The position numbers were made by a program, and so were the translations under genes. Shown piece after piece: positions 26,200 through 34,288 of a stretch of DNA of 64,000 nt (its first letter is position 1; every line of letters begins with the position of its first letter). Source of the stretch: Chthoniobacterales bacterium (GTDB lineage: Bacteria; Verrucomicrobiota; Verrucomicrobiia; Chthoniobacterales; UBA10450); contig JAICUQ010000001.1 in assembly GCA_025935755.1 (NCBI GenBank), positions 40,222 through 104,221 on the forward strand, written 5' to 3'. Below the pieces are notes generated by a model. That model was not told the origin of the DNA. It saw only the letters and a program-made list of their open reading frames with translations, and did no database searches.

Positions 26200-27351
26200 A
26201 TGATCTTTACTAACGCGCGTTTGATTTTCCCCGATGAAATTCGCGAGGGGATTGATGTTGTCGTAGCAGACGGAAAAATCGCTGCAATAAACGCGCGATC
26301 GTCGACCGATCGAAGAGATGAGGTCATCGATCTGAATGGAAATTATCTTGCGCCCGGTTTCATCGATCTCCATGTGCACGGCGCGGTCGGCCGCGATACG
26401 ATGGAAGCATCGGCAGACGCATTTAAGGCGATTTGCGATTTCCACGCGACTGGCGGAACGACCTCGCTTCTCCTCACGACAGTGACAGCGCCACTCGACC
26501 AGATCGTGAAAGTGTTGGAAGGCTCTCGCAAAATTCGATCAACGATTAGTGCGATTGCCGGCATTCATGTCGAAGGACCATTCATCTCGAAACGAAAAGC
26601 AGGAGCGCAACGCACCGAATTCATTCAGGATCCTTCACCTGCTGCAGTGCGGCATCTGCTCGGATACGGGAACGTTCTGAAGCGTGTCACGATCGCGCCT
26701 GAACTGCCGGGAGCGCTGAATGCAATAGAGGCACTACACGAGCATGGAATCAGCGTGAGCGGCGGACATAGCGACGCCTGGGACGAAGATGCCCAGGCCG
26801 GATTTAATCGTGGCATGCGCAGCGTAACGCACACATTTAACTGCATGTCGAGCGGACGGCGTCGTGGCGTTCATCGCGTCGCCGGTTTGCTTGAGTTTGC
26901 ACTGAGCGAATCGGCAGTCAGTTGTGAACTAATCGCCGACGGCCATCACGTTTCACCCACTCTAATGAAATTGTTGTATCGCGCGAAAGGTCCACAGGGG
27001 ATCTGTCTGATCACTGATGCAACCGCCGGTGCTGGATTGCCGGAAGGATCCGCGTTTTCGCTCTCGGGCAAGGATTGCGTCGTGGAAGATGGAGCCTGCC
27101 TTCTCGCTGACCGTTCAGCGCTTGCCGGCAGTGCGGCGCGAATGATCGATGTGGTCCGCACGATGGTGCGCGACGTTGAGGTTCCTTTAAATGAAGCCGT
27201 CGCCATGGCGACTCAAAATCCTGCGCGCGCGATCGGCCTGGAAACGAAAGGTCGTCTGGCTATCGGAGCGCACGCCGATTTCGTTGTGCTTTCGCCGAAA
27301 ATGCAAGTTGTGCGAACGTTTGCCGCTGGCCGAGAGATTTGGTCTGGTTAA
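26200..27351 (+). CDS. nagA: N-acetylglucosamine-6-phosphate deacetylase
   Basis: NagA deacetylates GlcNAc-6-phosphate in amino-sugar catabolism and peptidoglycan recycling. The 383-residue protein has the metal-binding start of the amidohydrolase fold (FIDLHVHGAVGRDTMEAS), GIHVEGPFISKRKAGAQ, the GGHSDA motif and the TDATAGAGLPEG segment with the catalytic Asp. I preferred the ATG at 26200 over 26155. It is divergent from the halogenase-like gene. The absence of NagB and of a PTS next to it leaves its regulation open. Confidence 0.92.
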   Translation: MIFTNARLIFPDEIREGIDVVVADGKIAAINARSSTDRRDEVIDLNGNYLAPGFIDLHVHGAVGRDTMEASADAFKAICDFHATGGTTSLLLTTVTAPLDQIVKVLEGSRKIRSTISAIAGIHVEGPFISKRKAGAQRTEFIQDPSPAAVRHLLGYGNVLKRVTIAPELPGALNAIEALHEHGISVSGGHSDAWDEDAQAGFNRGMRSVTHTFNCMSSGRRRGVHRVAGLLEFALSESAVSCELIADGHHVSPTLMKLLYRAKGPQGICLITDATAGAGLPEGSAFSLSGKDCVVEDGACLLADRSALAGSAARMIDVVRTMVRDVEVPLNEAVAMATQNPARAIGLETKGRLAIGAHADFVVLSPKMQVVRTFAAGREIWSG

Positions 27352-27445
27352 CACAGCGGGTTAAAGCGGGCGTAAATCGCCTGACCAACACCCACCCGTT
27401 TCAACCGTTTTGCCGGAAACAGTGGAAAGCGTTGTTAAGAACATT

Positions 27446-28534
27446 CTACAGCGTCATCAGAAATTCCGAGATGTCGAGCGCGGCGCGTGGGCGGCTGAGC
27501 TTGCTGATATTGCCAGCCCATTCCCGCCATTGTTTCGCATCGTCATCGAACGCGCGCCGCACCTGATTGACAACCTCTCGTGGCGAGTGCGCAATCACGC
27601 CTGAATTCGTTTCGACGATTAGTTGCGCATTGCCCTCCTCCTGGCCAGCAACGACGTGATTGATAATCATGGGACATTTCGCAGCAACCGCTTCCTGGAC
27701 TGTGGCGCCACCGGCTTTGCCAATGAGCAAATGGTTTTCGTGCATCATACGAGGAAGTTCGTTTGTCCAGCCAACAATGTTGATTCGGTGACCATCTGCG
27801 GCTGCTTCGATCTCGGACCGGAGCTCATCATTGCGCCCGATTGTGACGGTAAGATCCAGATCAAGCTTTGCGAGAATGCGGACCAGTTCCGGTGCGCCCC
27901 GCTTGGCGACATTGATCATGTACAAAACCCGCCGATTGGAGCTCGCGGAAGGCAATGGGCGGTCTTCAGTGAAATCTGCAAATTTTGGACTCACCGGAAA
28001 CCCAAACACCCTGATTTTATCGGGTGCGACACCGTTGGTCCGCAGCACGTCCGCGCTTTGCTCGTTTGCAACAATGAAATAATCGGCAGGACTACGATAC
28101 CAGGATGCGTTGATAGTGATTGAGTCTGTGACAATGACTACACATTTACAGACTCTGTTGGCTCCTAAAATCTCGTGCAGCACATTGGCATACGAGGGGA
28201 AAGAACAGACTACAATGTCTGGCTGAAAACGGTCCAGCACGGGAGCAAACTGCGCCTTCAACCGGGTCAGTCGCCGGAATTCCGTGTCGTAATTTGTCTT
28301 TCGATCCAGCCAGCGATAGACCACTCCCCAGGCATGCGGGGCGTAATCTATCAGCGCGAGATAACTCCGCCGCACCAGCTCGTTGAGCCAACCGTATGCT
28401 TCGGCGAACAGGTCGCGCAATTCCACCGTCGCCCGGTCCGCAGCGATACGAGCCAGCCCGTCGCGCACCGCTCTCGCAGCGGTGTTGTGACCCTCTCCGA
28501 AGCCGGCGGTCAGGATCAATATTTTCTTCTTCAT
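27446..28534 (-). CDS. MGDG-synthase-like glycosyltransferase
   Basis: The N-terminal KKILILTAGFGEGHNTAARA is the signature of the MGDG_synth family. The C-terminal half (HRINIVGWTNELPRMMHENH ... LIGKAGGATVQEA) contains the nucleotide-sugar-binding region of GT28. Homologues add galactose or glucose to diacylglycerol to make membrane glycolipids, using UDP-sugar at the cytoplasmic face. Substrate is not certain. It is convergent with nagA and divergent from the YihY gene. Confidence 0.83.
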   Translation of the reverse strand: MKKKILILTAGFGEGHNTAARAVRDGLARIAADRATVELRDLFAEAYGWLNELVRRSYLALIDYAPHAWGVVYRWLDRKTNYDTEFRRLTRLKAQFAPVLDRFQPDIVVCSFPSYANVLHEILGANRVCKCVVIVTDSITINASWYRSPADYFIVANEQSADVLRTNGVAPDKIRVFGFPVSPKFADFTEDRPLPSASSNRRVLYMINVAKRGAPELVRILAKLDLDLTVTIGRNDELRSEIEAAADGHRINIVGWTNELPRMMHENHLLIGKAGGATVQEAVAAKCPMIINHVVAGQEEGNAQLIVETNSGVIAHSPREVVNQVRRAFDDDAKQWREWAGNISKLSRPRAALDISEFLMTL

Positions 28535-28648
28535 CAGGGGACTCGAACTACGATCAAAGCCAGAAGCAGATGGAAGTCACTCGCGAAAGCCCGCGACTGC
28601 GGAGACTTTAATGGATATTTGTGACCCGCAAAGTAAACTCCTCCGGAG

Positions 28649-29542
28649 ATGAAATATCTCAGATTTATTTGGAGTGTTGCGCGCCGGCTGATCTGGGAAA
28701 CTGCAACGGATAACACGACCGGGCTCGCCGCGCAGATGGCCTATCTGCTTCTTTTTGCGCTAGCTCCCGGAACCTTGTTTCTCTGGCATCTACTGGGTCT
28801 GTTCGGCACGGATCCGACCAAATTACACCGGATGTATGTGCTGTTACGGAGCTTCATGCCGCCGGATCCAAAAGTGCAGGACATTCTGGATTCTGCCATA
28901 GCGAGCGTCGTGGTGACGGGCACAAGCGGACTGCTCGCGAATGCCGGCATCATTCTCGGAATTTATTTCGGGACGATTTTCATCGCCACAGTTTCACGCG
29001 CACTCAGTCAGATGCACGGAGTCCAGGAAGACCGTCATTGGTGGTCCAAATATATCATCTCATTTTTCATGCTTTTTTGGTTTGGGATTGTCATCGTATT
29101 TAGTTTTAATGCCGTCGTTTTTGGCGAAAAGCTTGCCGGGATTGCAGAAGTAAATTGGCAACTCTCATTTCCGCTCCAGGCATGGATCGCGCGGCTGAAT
29201 CTTCCGTTGACTGGCGTGGCGCTGGTCGGGCTCGCCCTTGCGCTTTATCTTTTGACGCCGGAAAACTATTTGACGATCCGTCAGGCATTGCCCGGCGCGA
29301 TTTTCTTTGCGGTCTTCTGGATCATCGCAACGAAGCTTTTCCAGCTGTACGTAGTTCGATATGATCGTTACAACCCGACTTATCTCGCGCTGGCATCGAT
29401 CATTGTACTGCTCACATGGATGTATCTCACTTGTCTACTCCTATTACTTGGAGGCAAACTGAACGCCATCATCCGGCGTCAACGCGAGAAGATGCGTGTG
29501 GTCGAGCCTCTCACGCCCGCGCCGGCGGCACCAGTCAGCTGA
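28649..29542 (+). CDS. YihY/BrkB-family inner-membrane protein
   Basis: The 297-residue protein has about six hydrophobic segments and the family patterns NTTGLAAQMAYLLLFALAPG, GIYFGTIFIATVSRALSQMH, YLLTPENYLTIRQALPGAIF and PTYLALASIIVLLTWMYLTC. The C-terminus is cytoplasmic and basic, then Pro/Ala-rich. Function is not established; older annotation as ribonuclease BN is not supported. It starts 115 bases from the divergent glycosyltransferase. Confidence 0.88.
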   Translation: MKYLRFIWSVARRLIWETATDNTTGLAAQMAYLLLFALAPGTLFLWHLLGLFGTDPTKLHRMYVLLRSFMPPDPKVQDILDSAIASVVVTGTSGLLANAGIILGIYFGTIFIATVSRALSQMHGVQEDRHWWSKYIISFFMLFWFGIVIVFSFNAVVFGEKLAGIAEVNWQLSFPLQAWIARLNLPLTGVALVGLALALYLLTPENYLTIRQALPGAIFFAVFWIIATKLFQLYVVRYDRYNPTYLALASIIVLLTWMYLTCLLLLLGGKLNAIIRRQREKMRVVEPLTPAPAAPVS

Positions 29543-29631
29543 TCGCTCGAGTCGATCGAAGTTGACCGAACCCGGAAGTCAAAAGTCAGCGCCTTGCTCT
29601 TAAATTTTTTCATAAATCAATGCGCTAACCG

Positions 29632-30714
29632 TTGATCGCATCGCGCACTCTGTTACTCTCCGTTGCAGTGCTGCGCTTTCGCATTTGGCTCGCAACCGCG
29701 CTTGCATTTGGCGCATTGATCACCGGTCTGCTGCGCGCCGAAGTCAGTGAAGAAAAACGGCGCGATCAATCCGAGGAAACCGGGACGCGCTCGGCGTCCA
29801 CTCCAAAACCGAAAAAATCTCCAACGCCAAAAGGGAAGCACCGGCACACTCCCACGCCGAGACCAAAAACAGGAAAGACCAAATCCGACGGTAAAAAGGC
29901 CTCGAGCAAAACGACAAAAACCGCGAAGTCGAAGTCGGCGGTAAAAGAAGAAACCCCCAGGCCGCGCAAGACGCCGACGCCCCAAATAGAAGAAGCGCGC
30001 GCCGGATCCGAAACGCCGGCGCCGCCGCCACGGGCAATTGCGCTGCCAACGGCAATCCCCTCGCCACAGCCCGGGACCACGCGTCCCGTTTCAGCCGGCG
30101 GACCGCCTCAGGTTGTCATCGAAAAATCCGGCATCGAGGAGGACCAGGGATTGGAGCCTCCGCCATCGCCGCCGCCGCGGCGAGGTTTTTGGCCGTGGAG
30201 CCGCCCGGTCAGCTATCGTTACCTAACGAGTTCGGTCATCGATGCGATCCGGCGTGCGCCGGTGAAACGACGCAGGTGGCAGTTCATTGTGGTACACAAT
30301 AGCGGTACTCGGCAGGGAAACGCCCGGGTGTTCGACTATTACCACAAACATGTTCGGCGGATGCAGAACGGTCTCGCTTATCATTTTGTGATCGGCAACG
30401 GGACCTCAACCGGCAATGGACAGGTCGAAGTTGGTGATCGGTGGCGGCGCCAGATCAATGGCGGCCATGTGCATAGCGATTATCTGAACAATATCTCGCT
30501 CGGAATTTGTCTTGTGGGCGATTTCAACCGGGACCAGCCGACCCGCGCACAGCTCGACGCGTGCGAGGAACTCATCCGCTATTTGAGAAACCGTTGCGGC
30601 AAAACCGAGAGAGGCACGATACCGGTGAAGCCACACCGGGACATCAATCCGCCGCGCTGGCCCACCGATTGCCCAGGCGACGCTTTTCCTTACTCGTGGT
30701 TCCGCCGGTTCTAA
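29632..30714 (+). CDS. Exported peptidoglycan amidase (Amidase_2/PGRP type) with KPT-rich linker
   Basis: Residues about 210-360 form an Amidase_2/PGRP domain: QFIVVHNSGTRQGN (first zinc His), AYHFVIGNGTSTGNGQ, ISLGICLVGDF and KPHRDINPPRWPTDCPGD, which carries the last zinc ligands. Before it is a signal or anchor segment and a low-complexity linker of about 140 residues very rich in Lys, Pro, Thr and Ser, suited to spanning or binding the wall. It likely cuts MurNAc-L-Ala bonds in the periplasm. The start is a TTG at 29632 and is uncertain. Large shadow frames on the opposite strand come from the repetitive linker. Confidence 0.85.
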   Translation: MIASRTLLLSVAVLRFRIWLATALAFGALITGLLRAEVSEEKRRDQSEETGTRSASTPKPKKSPTPKGKHRHTPTPRPKTGKTKSDGKKASSKTTKTAKSKSAVKEETPRPRKTPTPQIEEARAGSETPAPPPRAIALPTAIPSPQPGTTRPVSAGGPPQVVIEKSGIEEDQGLEPPPSPPPRRGFWPWSRPVSYRYLTSSVIDAIRRAPVKRRRWQFIVVHNSGTRQGNARVFDYYHKHVRRMQNGLAYHFVIGNGTSTGNGQVEVGDRWRRQINGGHVHSDYLNNISLGICLVGDFNRDQPTRAQLDACEELIRYLRNRCGKTERGTIPVKPHRDINPPRWPTDCPGDAFPYSWFRRF

Positions 30715-30809
30715 AGTTTCCCTGAGCGGATCCCGCAGGCGCGGGAAAAGTCGAATAATCCCGGGAGTCACCGACAGTTTTGGCGACGGGATTTGAAGGC
30801 CTGGCCTCG

Positions 30810-30827
30810 CCCCGAACAGTTTCGGGG
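30810..30827. terminator. Possible hairpin between convergent genes
   Basis: A perfect 7-bp stem (CCCCGAA, loop CAGT, TTCGGGG) lies between the stop codons of two convergent genes (30714 and 30865). There is no T-run, so it may be a repeat hairpin rather than a true terminator. Confidence 0.35.
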
Positions 30828-30864
30828 CTGCGTTGCAGGTCGACTTCTCTCCAGATGAAACATT

Positions 30865-31995
30865 TTATTTTCGTGTCGCGACGATCAGGTTAGCTTCCTT
30901 ATAATTCCAGCGATAACCGAACCCGAATTCGAGCGCCGGCGGATTCGTTTGCTGGTAAAGCTCACGCAGGTGTGGCTGATCATATTGTTTGAACAGATCG
31001 ATCGGGCCCAGATAAACGCCGAAAAAACGCAGGTTCCACTTGTTAGGATCGAAGTACGCGAGCGGAATCCCTGAATCATCCTGCACGATCATGTTGCTGT
31101 GATCGGAAATGAAATTGCGGATCGTGTTAAAACTGCTTTCAAACAACAGGTACGATGGAGATTTTAGAAAACTCGCACCGGTGCCGAGGCGCTGGCAGAA
31201 TTTCAGGAAACCCGGAGCTGCTTTGATGCCGCTATCAGAAACGTCGGTCGTGAAATAATACAGCGTCTGCGCGTCGCCTGATTGGTTGTCGGTGTAACGA
31301 ATCCTCACTCCGGGAGTACTGCCTCCCTTCTTCTCCGGCGCAGATTCCTCAAACACACCAGCACTGTTGAGAGATCCGAACGAGACGCTTGTAATCGATT
31401 TGTCTGCGCGCGCGATGCAAGTGTACAGAATCGGCAGGACCCCATTCAGATTTTGCTCGTGCAGATCGATCTTCATATCCTTTGTAATGAAGTACGTCGT
31501 GTTCAGCGAAGACTTCATCGCATTTTCCAGATTTCCCAGTGCACCCGCCAGATTCGTGATGTGCAGGGGGTCCGGCGGCGGCCCCAGAGATTCTTTTCCG
31601 CAGAGAACATACACGGCGGCCTTGGGAAAAAATTGATCAACGTATAAGAAATCCGGACCGCTAAACATGTAAAACACTACGGGAACCGGTTGAAGCGATT
31701 CGGGGAGATATGTCGCCTGCCATGCGTGCAATTTTTGGAGCTGCCTGAGATTTATTTTTGAAAATTGCTCTTCAAAGAATGCTGCGTGCGCCTGCCACGC
31801 TGGATCGCGCGTGAGCGGCGCGAGCGCTGAATCCTCCGGCACCGGCATTCCCGCGAGGAAGCGCGCAACATCGTTTGGCCCTGTGTTCACCGGAATGGCG
31901 CGCGGCACGCCTTCGGGATGCTGCTGCGCAGAAACAGCCGGCTGAGTCACCAGTGCGACAATTAATGCGAAAGCAGCCCAATTTGTTTTGATCAT
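30865..31995 (-). CDS. Conserved exported protein of unknown function
   Basis: The 376-residue protein has a signal peptide (residues 1-23, ending in AVSAQQ) and no domain I recognise. It contains VPVVFYMFSGPDFLYVDQFF, IARADKSITSVSFGSLNSAG and a repeated F/Y-rich C-terminus. It is translationally coupled to the upstream APC permease: its ATG overlaps the permease stop in an ATGA at 31992-31995. That coupling suggests a role linked to uptake of the permease substrate, which is inference only. No catalytic motif is visible. Confidence 0.75.
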   Translation of the reverse strand: MIKTNWAAFALIVALVTQPAVSAQQHPEGVPRAIPVNTGPNDVARFLAGMPVPEDSALAPLTRDPAWQAHAAFFEEQFSKINLRQLQKLHAWQATYLPESLQPVPVVFYMFSGPDFLYVDQFFPKAAVYVLCGKESLGPPPDPLHITNLAGALGNLENAMKSSLNTTYFITKDMKIDLHEQNLNGVLPILYTCIARADKSITSVSFGSLNSAGVFEESAPEKKGGSTPGVRIRYTDNQSGDAQTLYYFTTDVSDSGIKAAPGFLKFCQRLGTGASFLKSPSYLLFESSFNTIRNFISDHSNMIVQDDSGIPLAYFDPNKWNLRFFGVYLGPIDLFKQYDQPHLRELYQQTNPPALEFGFGYRWNYKEANLIVATRK

Positions 31996-33329
31996 AAAAC
32001 ATCACGGCGCGTGCCGGCACAGAAATACAACAGCACGCCCGACAACGCCGTGGCCAGACCTGCCAGCGATTCCGCAGTGTGCGAGCGCAACAAATAGAAC
32101 ATCATCCAAATCGTGATTATCGAAAACACAATCGGAGGTATGGGGTACAGCCAAACCCGGTACGGTCGCCTCATTTCAGGGTTCCTGAAACGAAGCACGA
32201 TCACGCCGAGCACAGCCAGCAACGAGCAAAGCAGCAAACTGAACTGCGTGTAACGAACGACGTCCTGGAAGCGCTGAGTTAATAGAAGAAGATTCACAAA
32301 GAGCAGTTGCAGGAGAACCGCATTCATTGGGATCCCGTGTTCATTCTTCCGGCCAAGCCATCGCAGCAACCAATGATCCTCACCCATCGACATCGTTACA
32401 CGTGGTCCAATCCACGTCATTGCACTGATCGCGGCAACCAGACCGAGACAGATGATCGCGCCAGCGAATCGCCCCCCGTTTTCGCCAAAAATATGCTTAC
32501 CCGCGATTAATGCGACTTCGAGTTGGCCTTTCATTTCTTCCGATGGCGTCGTAGCGAGAAAGATAGCGTTCAGCAGTACGTAAATCACGATCACCAGACT
32601 GGTGCCCACCAATAATGAGCGCGGTACGACTTTCTCCGGTCTCTTGATCTCGCTGCTGATGTACGCTGAAGCATTCCAACCGGAGTACGAATACATCACA
32701 TAAACCAAGGCGACCGCGAAGGCGCCGTTGAGGATCGCCCCTTTGTCGCCAGCGGCCGGCAGGAAACTAATCTGCTGTCGTGACGACACAAAGAACCCTG
32801 CTCCGATCAGCGCGGCAATGAGGAGCAATTTCACAAACGTCGAGGCATTCTGGAACAAGCTACCGAGTCGCAGATTTCTGAGATGAAAGGCCGTGACGAT
32901 CCACACAACCACAAACGACAGCACCACTGGTGAACCGGCGTTGAAAACTCCATTGAAGTAATGTCCAAACGCCATCGCAGCGAGTGCAACCGGCGCCGCA
33001 AATCCCACGGTGGCGGATACGAATCCCGCCATGAAGCCGAGCGCAGGATGATAAATTTTCGAAAGAAAATGATATTCGCCACCTGATCGCGGAAGAGCAG
33101 CAGCGAGTTCACCGTAACAGAGCGCCCCGCAGAGTGCGGCAATTCCACCGATGACCCAGAGCATCAACAGAGCGAACCCTGATTGAATATTAGTCAGCTG
33201 AAAACCCAGACTCGTGAAAATGCCGGTGCCAATGATATTGGCGATGACGATCGAGCACGCAGTTACGAAACCGATGGTGCGCGTTGGTCGTGCAAGCCTA
33301 ACAGAACCACTCTGGGTGAGCGTAGCCAT
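31992..33329 (-). CDS. APC-family amino-acid permease
   Basis: The 445-residue protein has about 12 hydrophobic helices and the APC opening FVTACSIVIANIIGTGIFTS, followed by CYGELAAALPRSGGEYHFLS, which contains the conserved substrate-site Gly/Glu region. Such permeases import or exchange amino acids. Specificity cannot be read. It is divergent from the ACT-domain gene and overlaps the next gene by 4 bases. Confidence 0.9.
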   Translation of the reverse strand: MATLTQSGSVRLARPTRTIGFVTACSIVIANIIGTGIFTSLGFQLTNIQSGFALLMLWVIGGIAALCGALCYGELAAALPRSGGEYHFLSKIYHPALGFMAGFVSATVGFAAPVALAAMAFGHYFNGVFNAGSPVVLSFVVVWIVTAFHLRNLRLGSLFQNASTFVKLLLIAALIGAGFFVSSRQQISFLPAAGDKGAILNGAFAVALVYVMYSYSGWNASAYISSEIKRPEKVVPRSLLVGTSLVIVIYVLLNAIFLATTPSEEMKGQLEVALIAGKHIFGENGGRFAGAIICLGLVAAISAMTWIGPRVTMSMGEDHWLLRWLGRKNEHGIPMNAVLLQLLFVNLLLLTQRFQDVVRYTQFSLLLCSLLAVLGVIVLRFRNPEMRRPYRVWLYPIPPIVFSIITIWMMFYLLRSHTAESLAGLATALSGVLLYFCAGTRRDVL

Positions 33330-33492
33330 CCGTGCAAAGCGTCTTCAACTTTCCTACTTCAGAACACGGATGCCAACATCGCACAAATACTTCAGTTCCA
33401 GTGATAGCTTCGACGTTCGCTTGCGGTTTCGATGTTCGACACAGCTTTCCTCAGTTGTCAGGAATGCTTGAAGGTATCAGTTTGCAAGCAGC

Positions 33493-33912
33493 ATGAACAC
33501 ACATCCCAAGCTCTCGGTCGAAACAGCCACGCAACTCGCCGTTTTCCTTGCTAATCGTCCGGGCGCACTGGCCCGCGTGTGTGACGCGCTCGCCAATGCC
33601 GGCATCAACATTTACGCATTGGCCACATCCGATACGGTCGATCACACTGTCGTTCGGATGGTGGTGAGTGATCCCACGAAAGCACTAATGCTCTTGGGCG
33701 AAGCAGGAGTGCTCGCGCTTGAAAGCGACGTACTCACAATCGAGACCGCCAATCAACCCGGTATTTTGGCCAAAATCTCGGACCGCCTCGCCGATGCGAA
33801 AATAAACATCGAATACACTTATCTGGCCGCCGGCCATGAAATGGAAAAAGGCCTGATCATTCTGCGGCCATCGGATGTGGAACAGGCGCGGGTGGCACTT
33901 GAGGAGCTCTAG
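33493..33912 (+). CDS. Tandem ACT-domain protein
   Basis: The 139-residue protein is two ACT domains in a row: LAVFLANRPGALARVCDALA (residues about 14-33) and IETANQPGILAKISDRLA (about 83-100), each starting a beta-alpha-beta-beta-alpha-beta unit that binds a small ligand, usually an amino acid. It has no catalytic domain, so it is a stand-alone sensor or modulator. The neighbouring divergent APC permease makes a link to amino-acid sensing plausible but unproven. Confidence 0.85.
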   Translation: MNTHPKLSVETATQLAVFLANRPGALARVCDALANAGINIYALATSDTVDHTVVRMVVSDPTKALMLLGEAGVLALESDVLTIETANQPGILAKISDRLADAKINIEYTYLAAGHEMEKGLIILRPSDVEQARVALEEL

Positions 33913-34150
33913 GGACGAATTTCGATTGTGGTGCCATCTGGTGTGACGCCCCACAATTCTTCAACCTCTTCGTCTGTGACTGCGATACACCCGCGGTCCA
34001 ATCTTGCCAGCGATGAAACGCGCCGATCCAGCCACGTCCGTTTCGAATTCCGTGAATCATAATGTCGAAGCCAGCCGAAACGCCGCGTGCAGCCGCACAC
34101 TTCTGGTCTTCATCCTGTCTCGTCCGTTCGAGTATTTCCTCGCACCCCCG
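33909..34150 (-). pseudogene. L,D-transpeptidase (YkuD) remnant, frameshifted
   Basis: On the minus strand one frame reads AARGVSAGFDIMIHGIRNGR, then WIGAFHRWQDWTAG, and a different frame continues CIAVTDEEVEELWGVTPDG to a stop at 33909. Joined, these are the catalytic end of a YkuD L,D-transpeptidase, with the HG and the CIAVT nucleophile cysteine on opposite sides of a one-base frameshift near 34005. The N-terminal half is unrecognisable. YkuD enzymes cross-link peptidoglycan. The remnant overlaps the ACT gene stop by 3 bases. The 300-plus bases before glgX hold nothing else I can support. Confidence 0.75.
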
Positions 34151-34288
34151 TACCTTTCTGTTGCGCAGAGATCGCCGCCAGCAATTCCCCTCCAGCCCTG
34201 TTCACGTCCGCTGTGTGCGGATCGCGCCCGATCTTCCATTACTCATTGCTAAGATCGGCTCAATGCCGGATAAGTGCGCGGCGCCTTT

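Noticed and set aside
29653..30080. Long minus-strand frames opposite the PGRP-type amidase
   Set aside because: They arise from the Lys/Pro/Thr-rich repetitive linker and are low-complexity in all frames.
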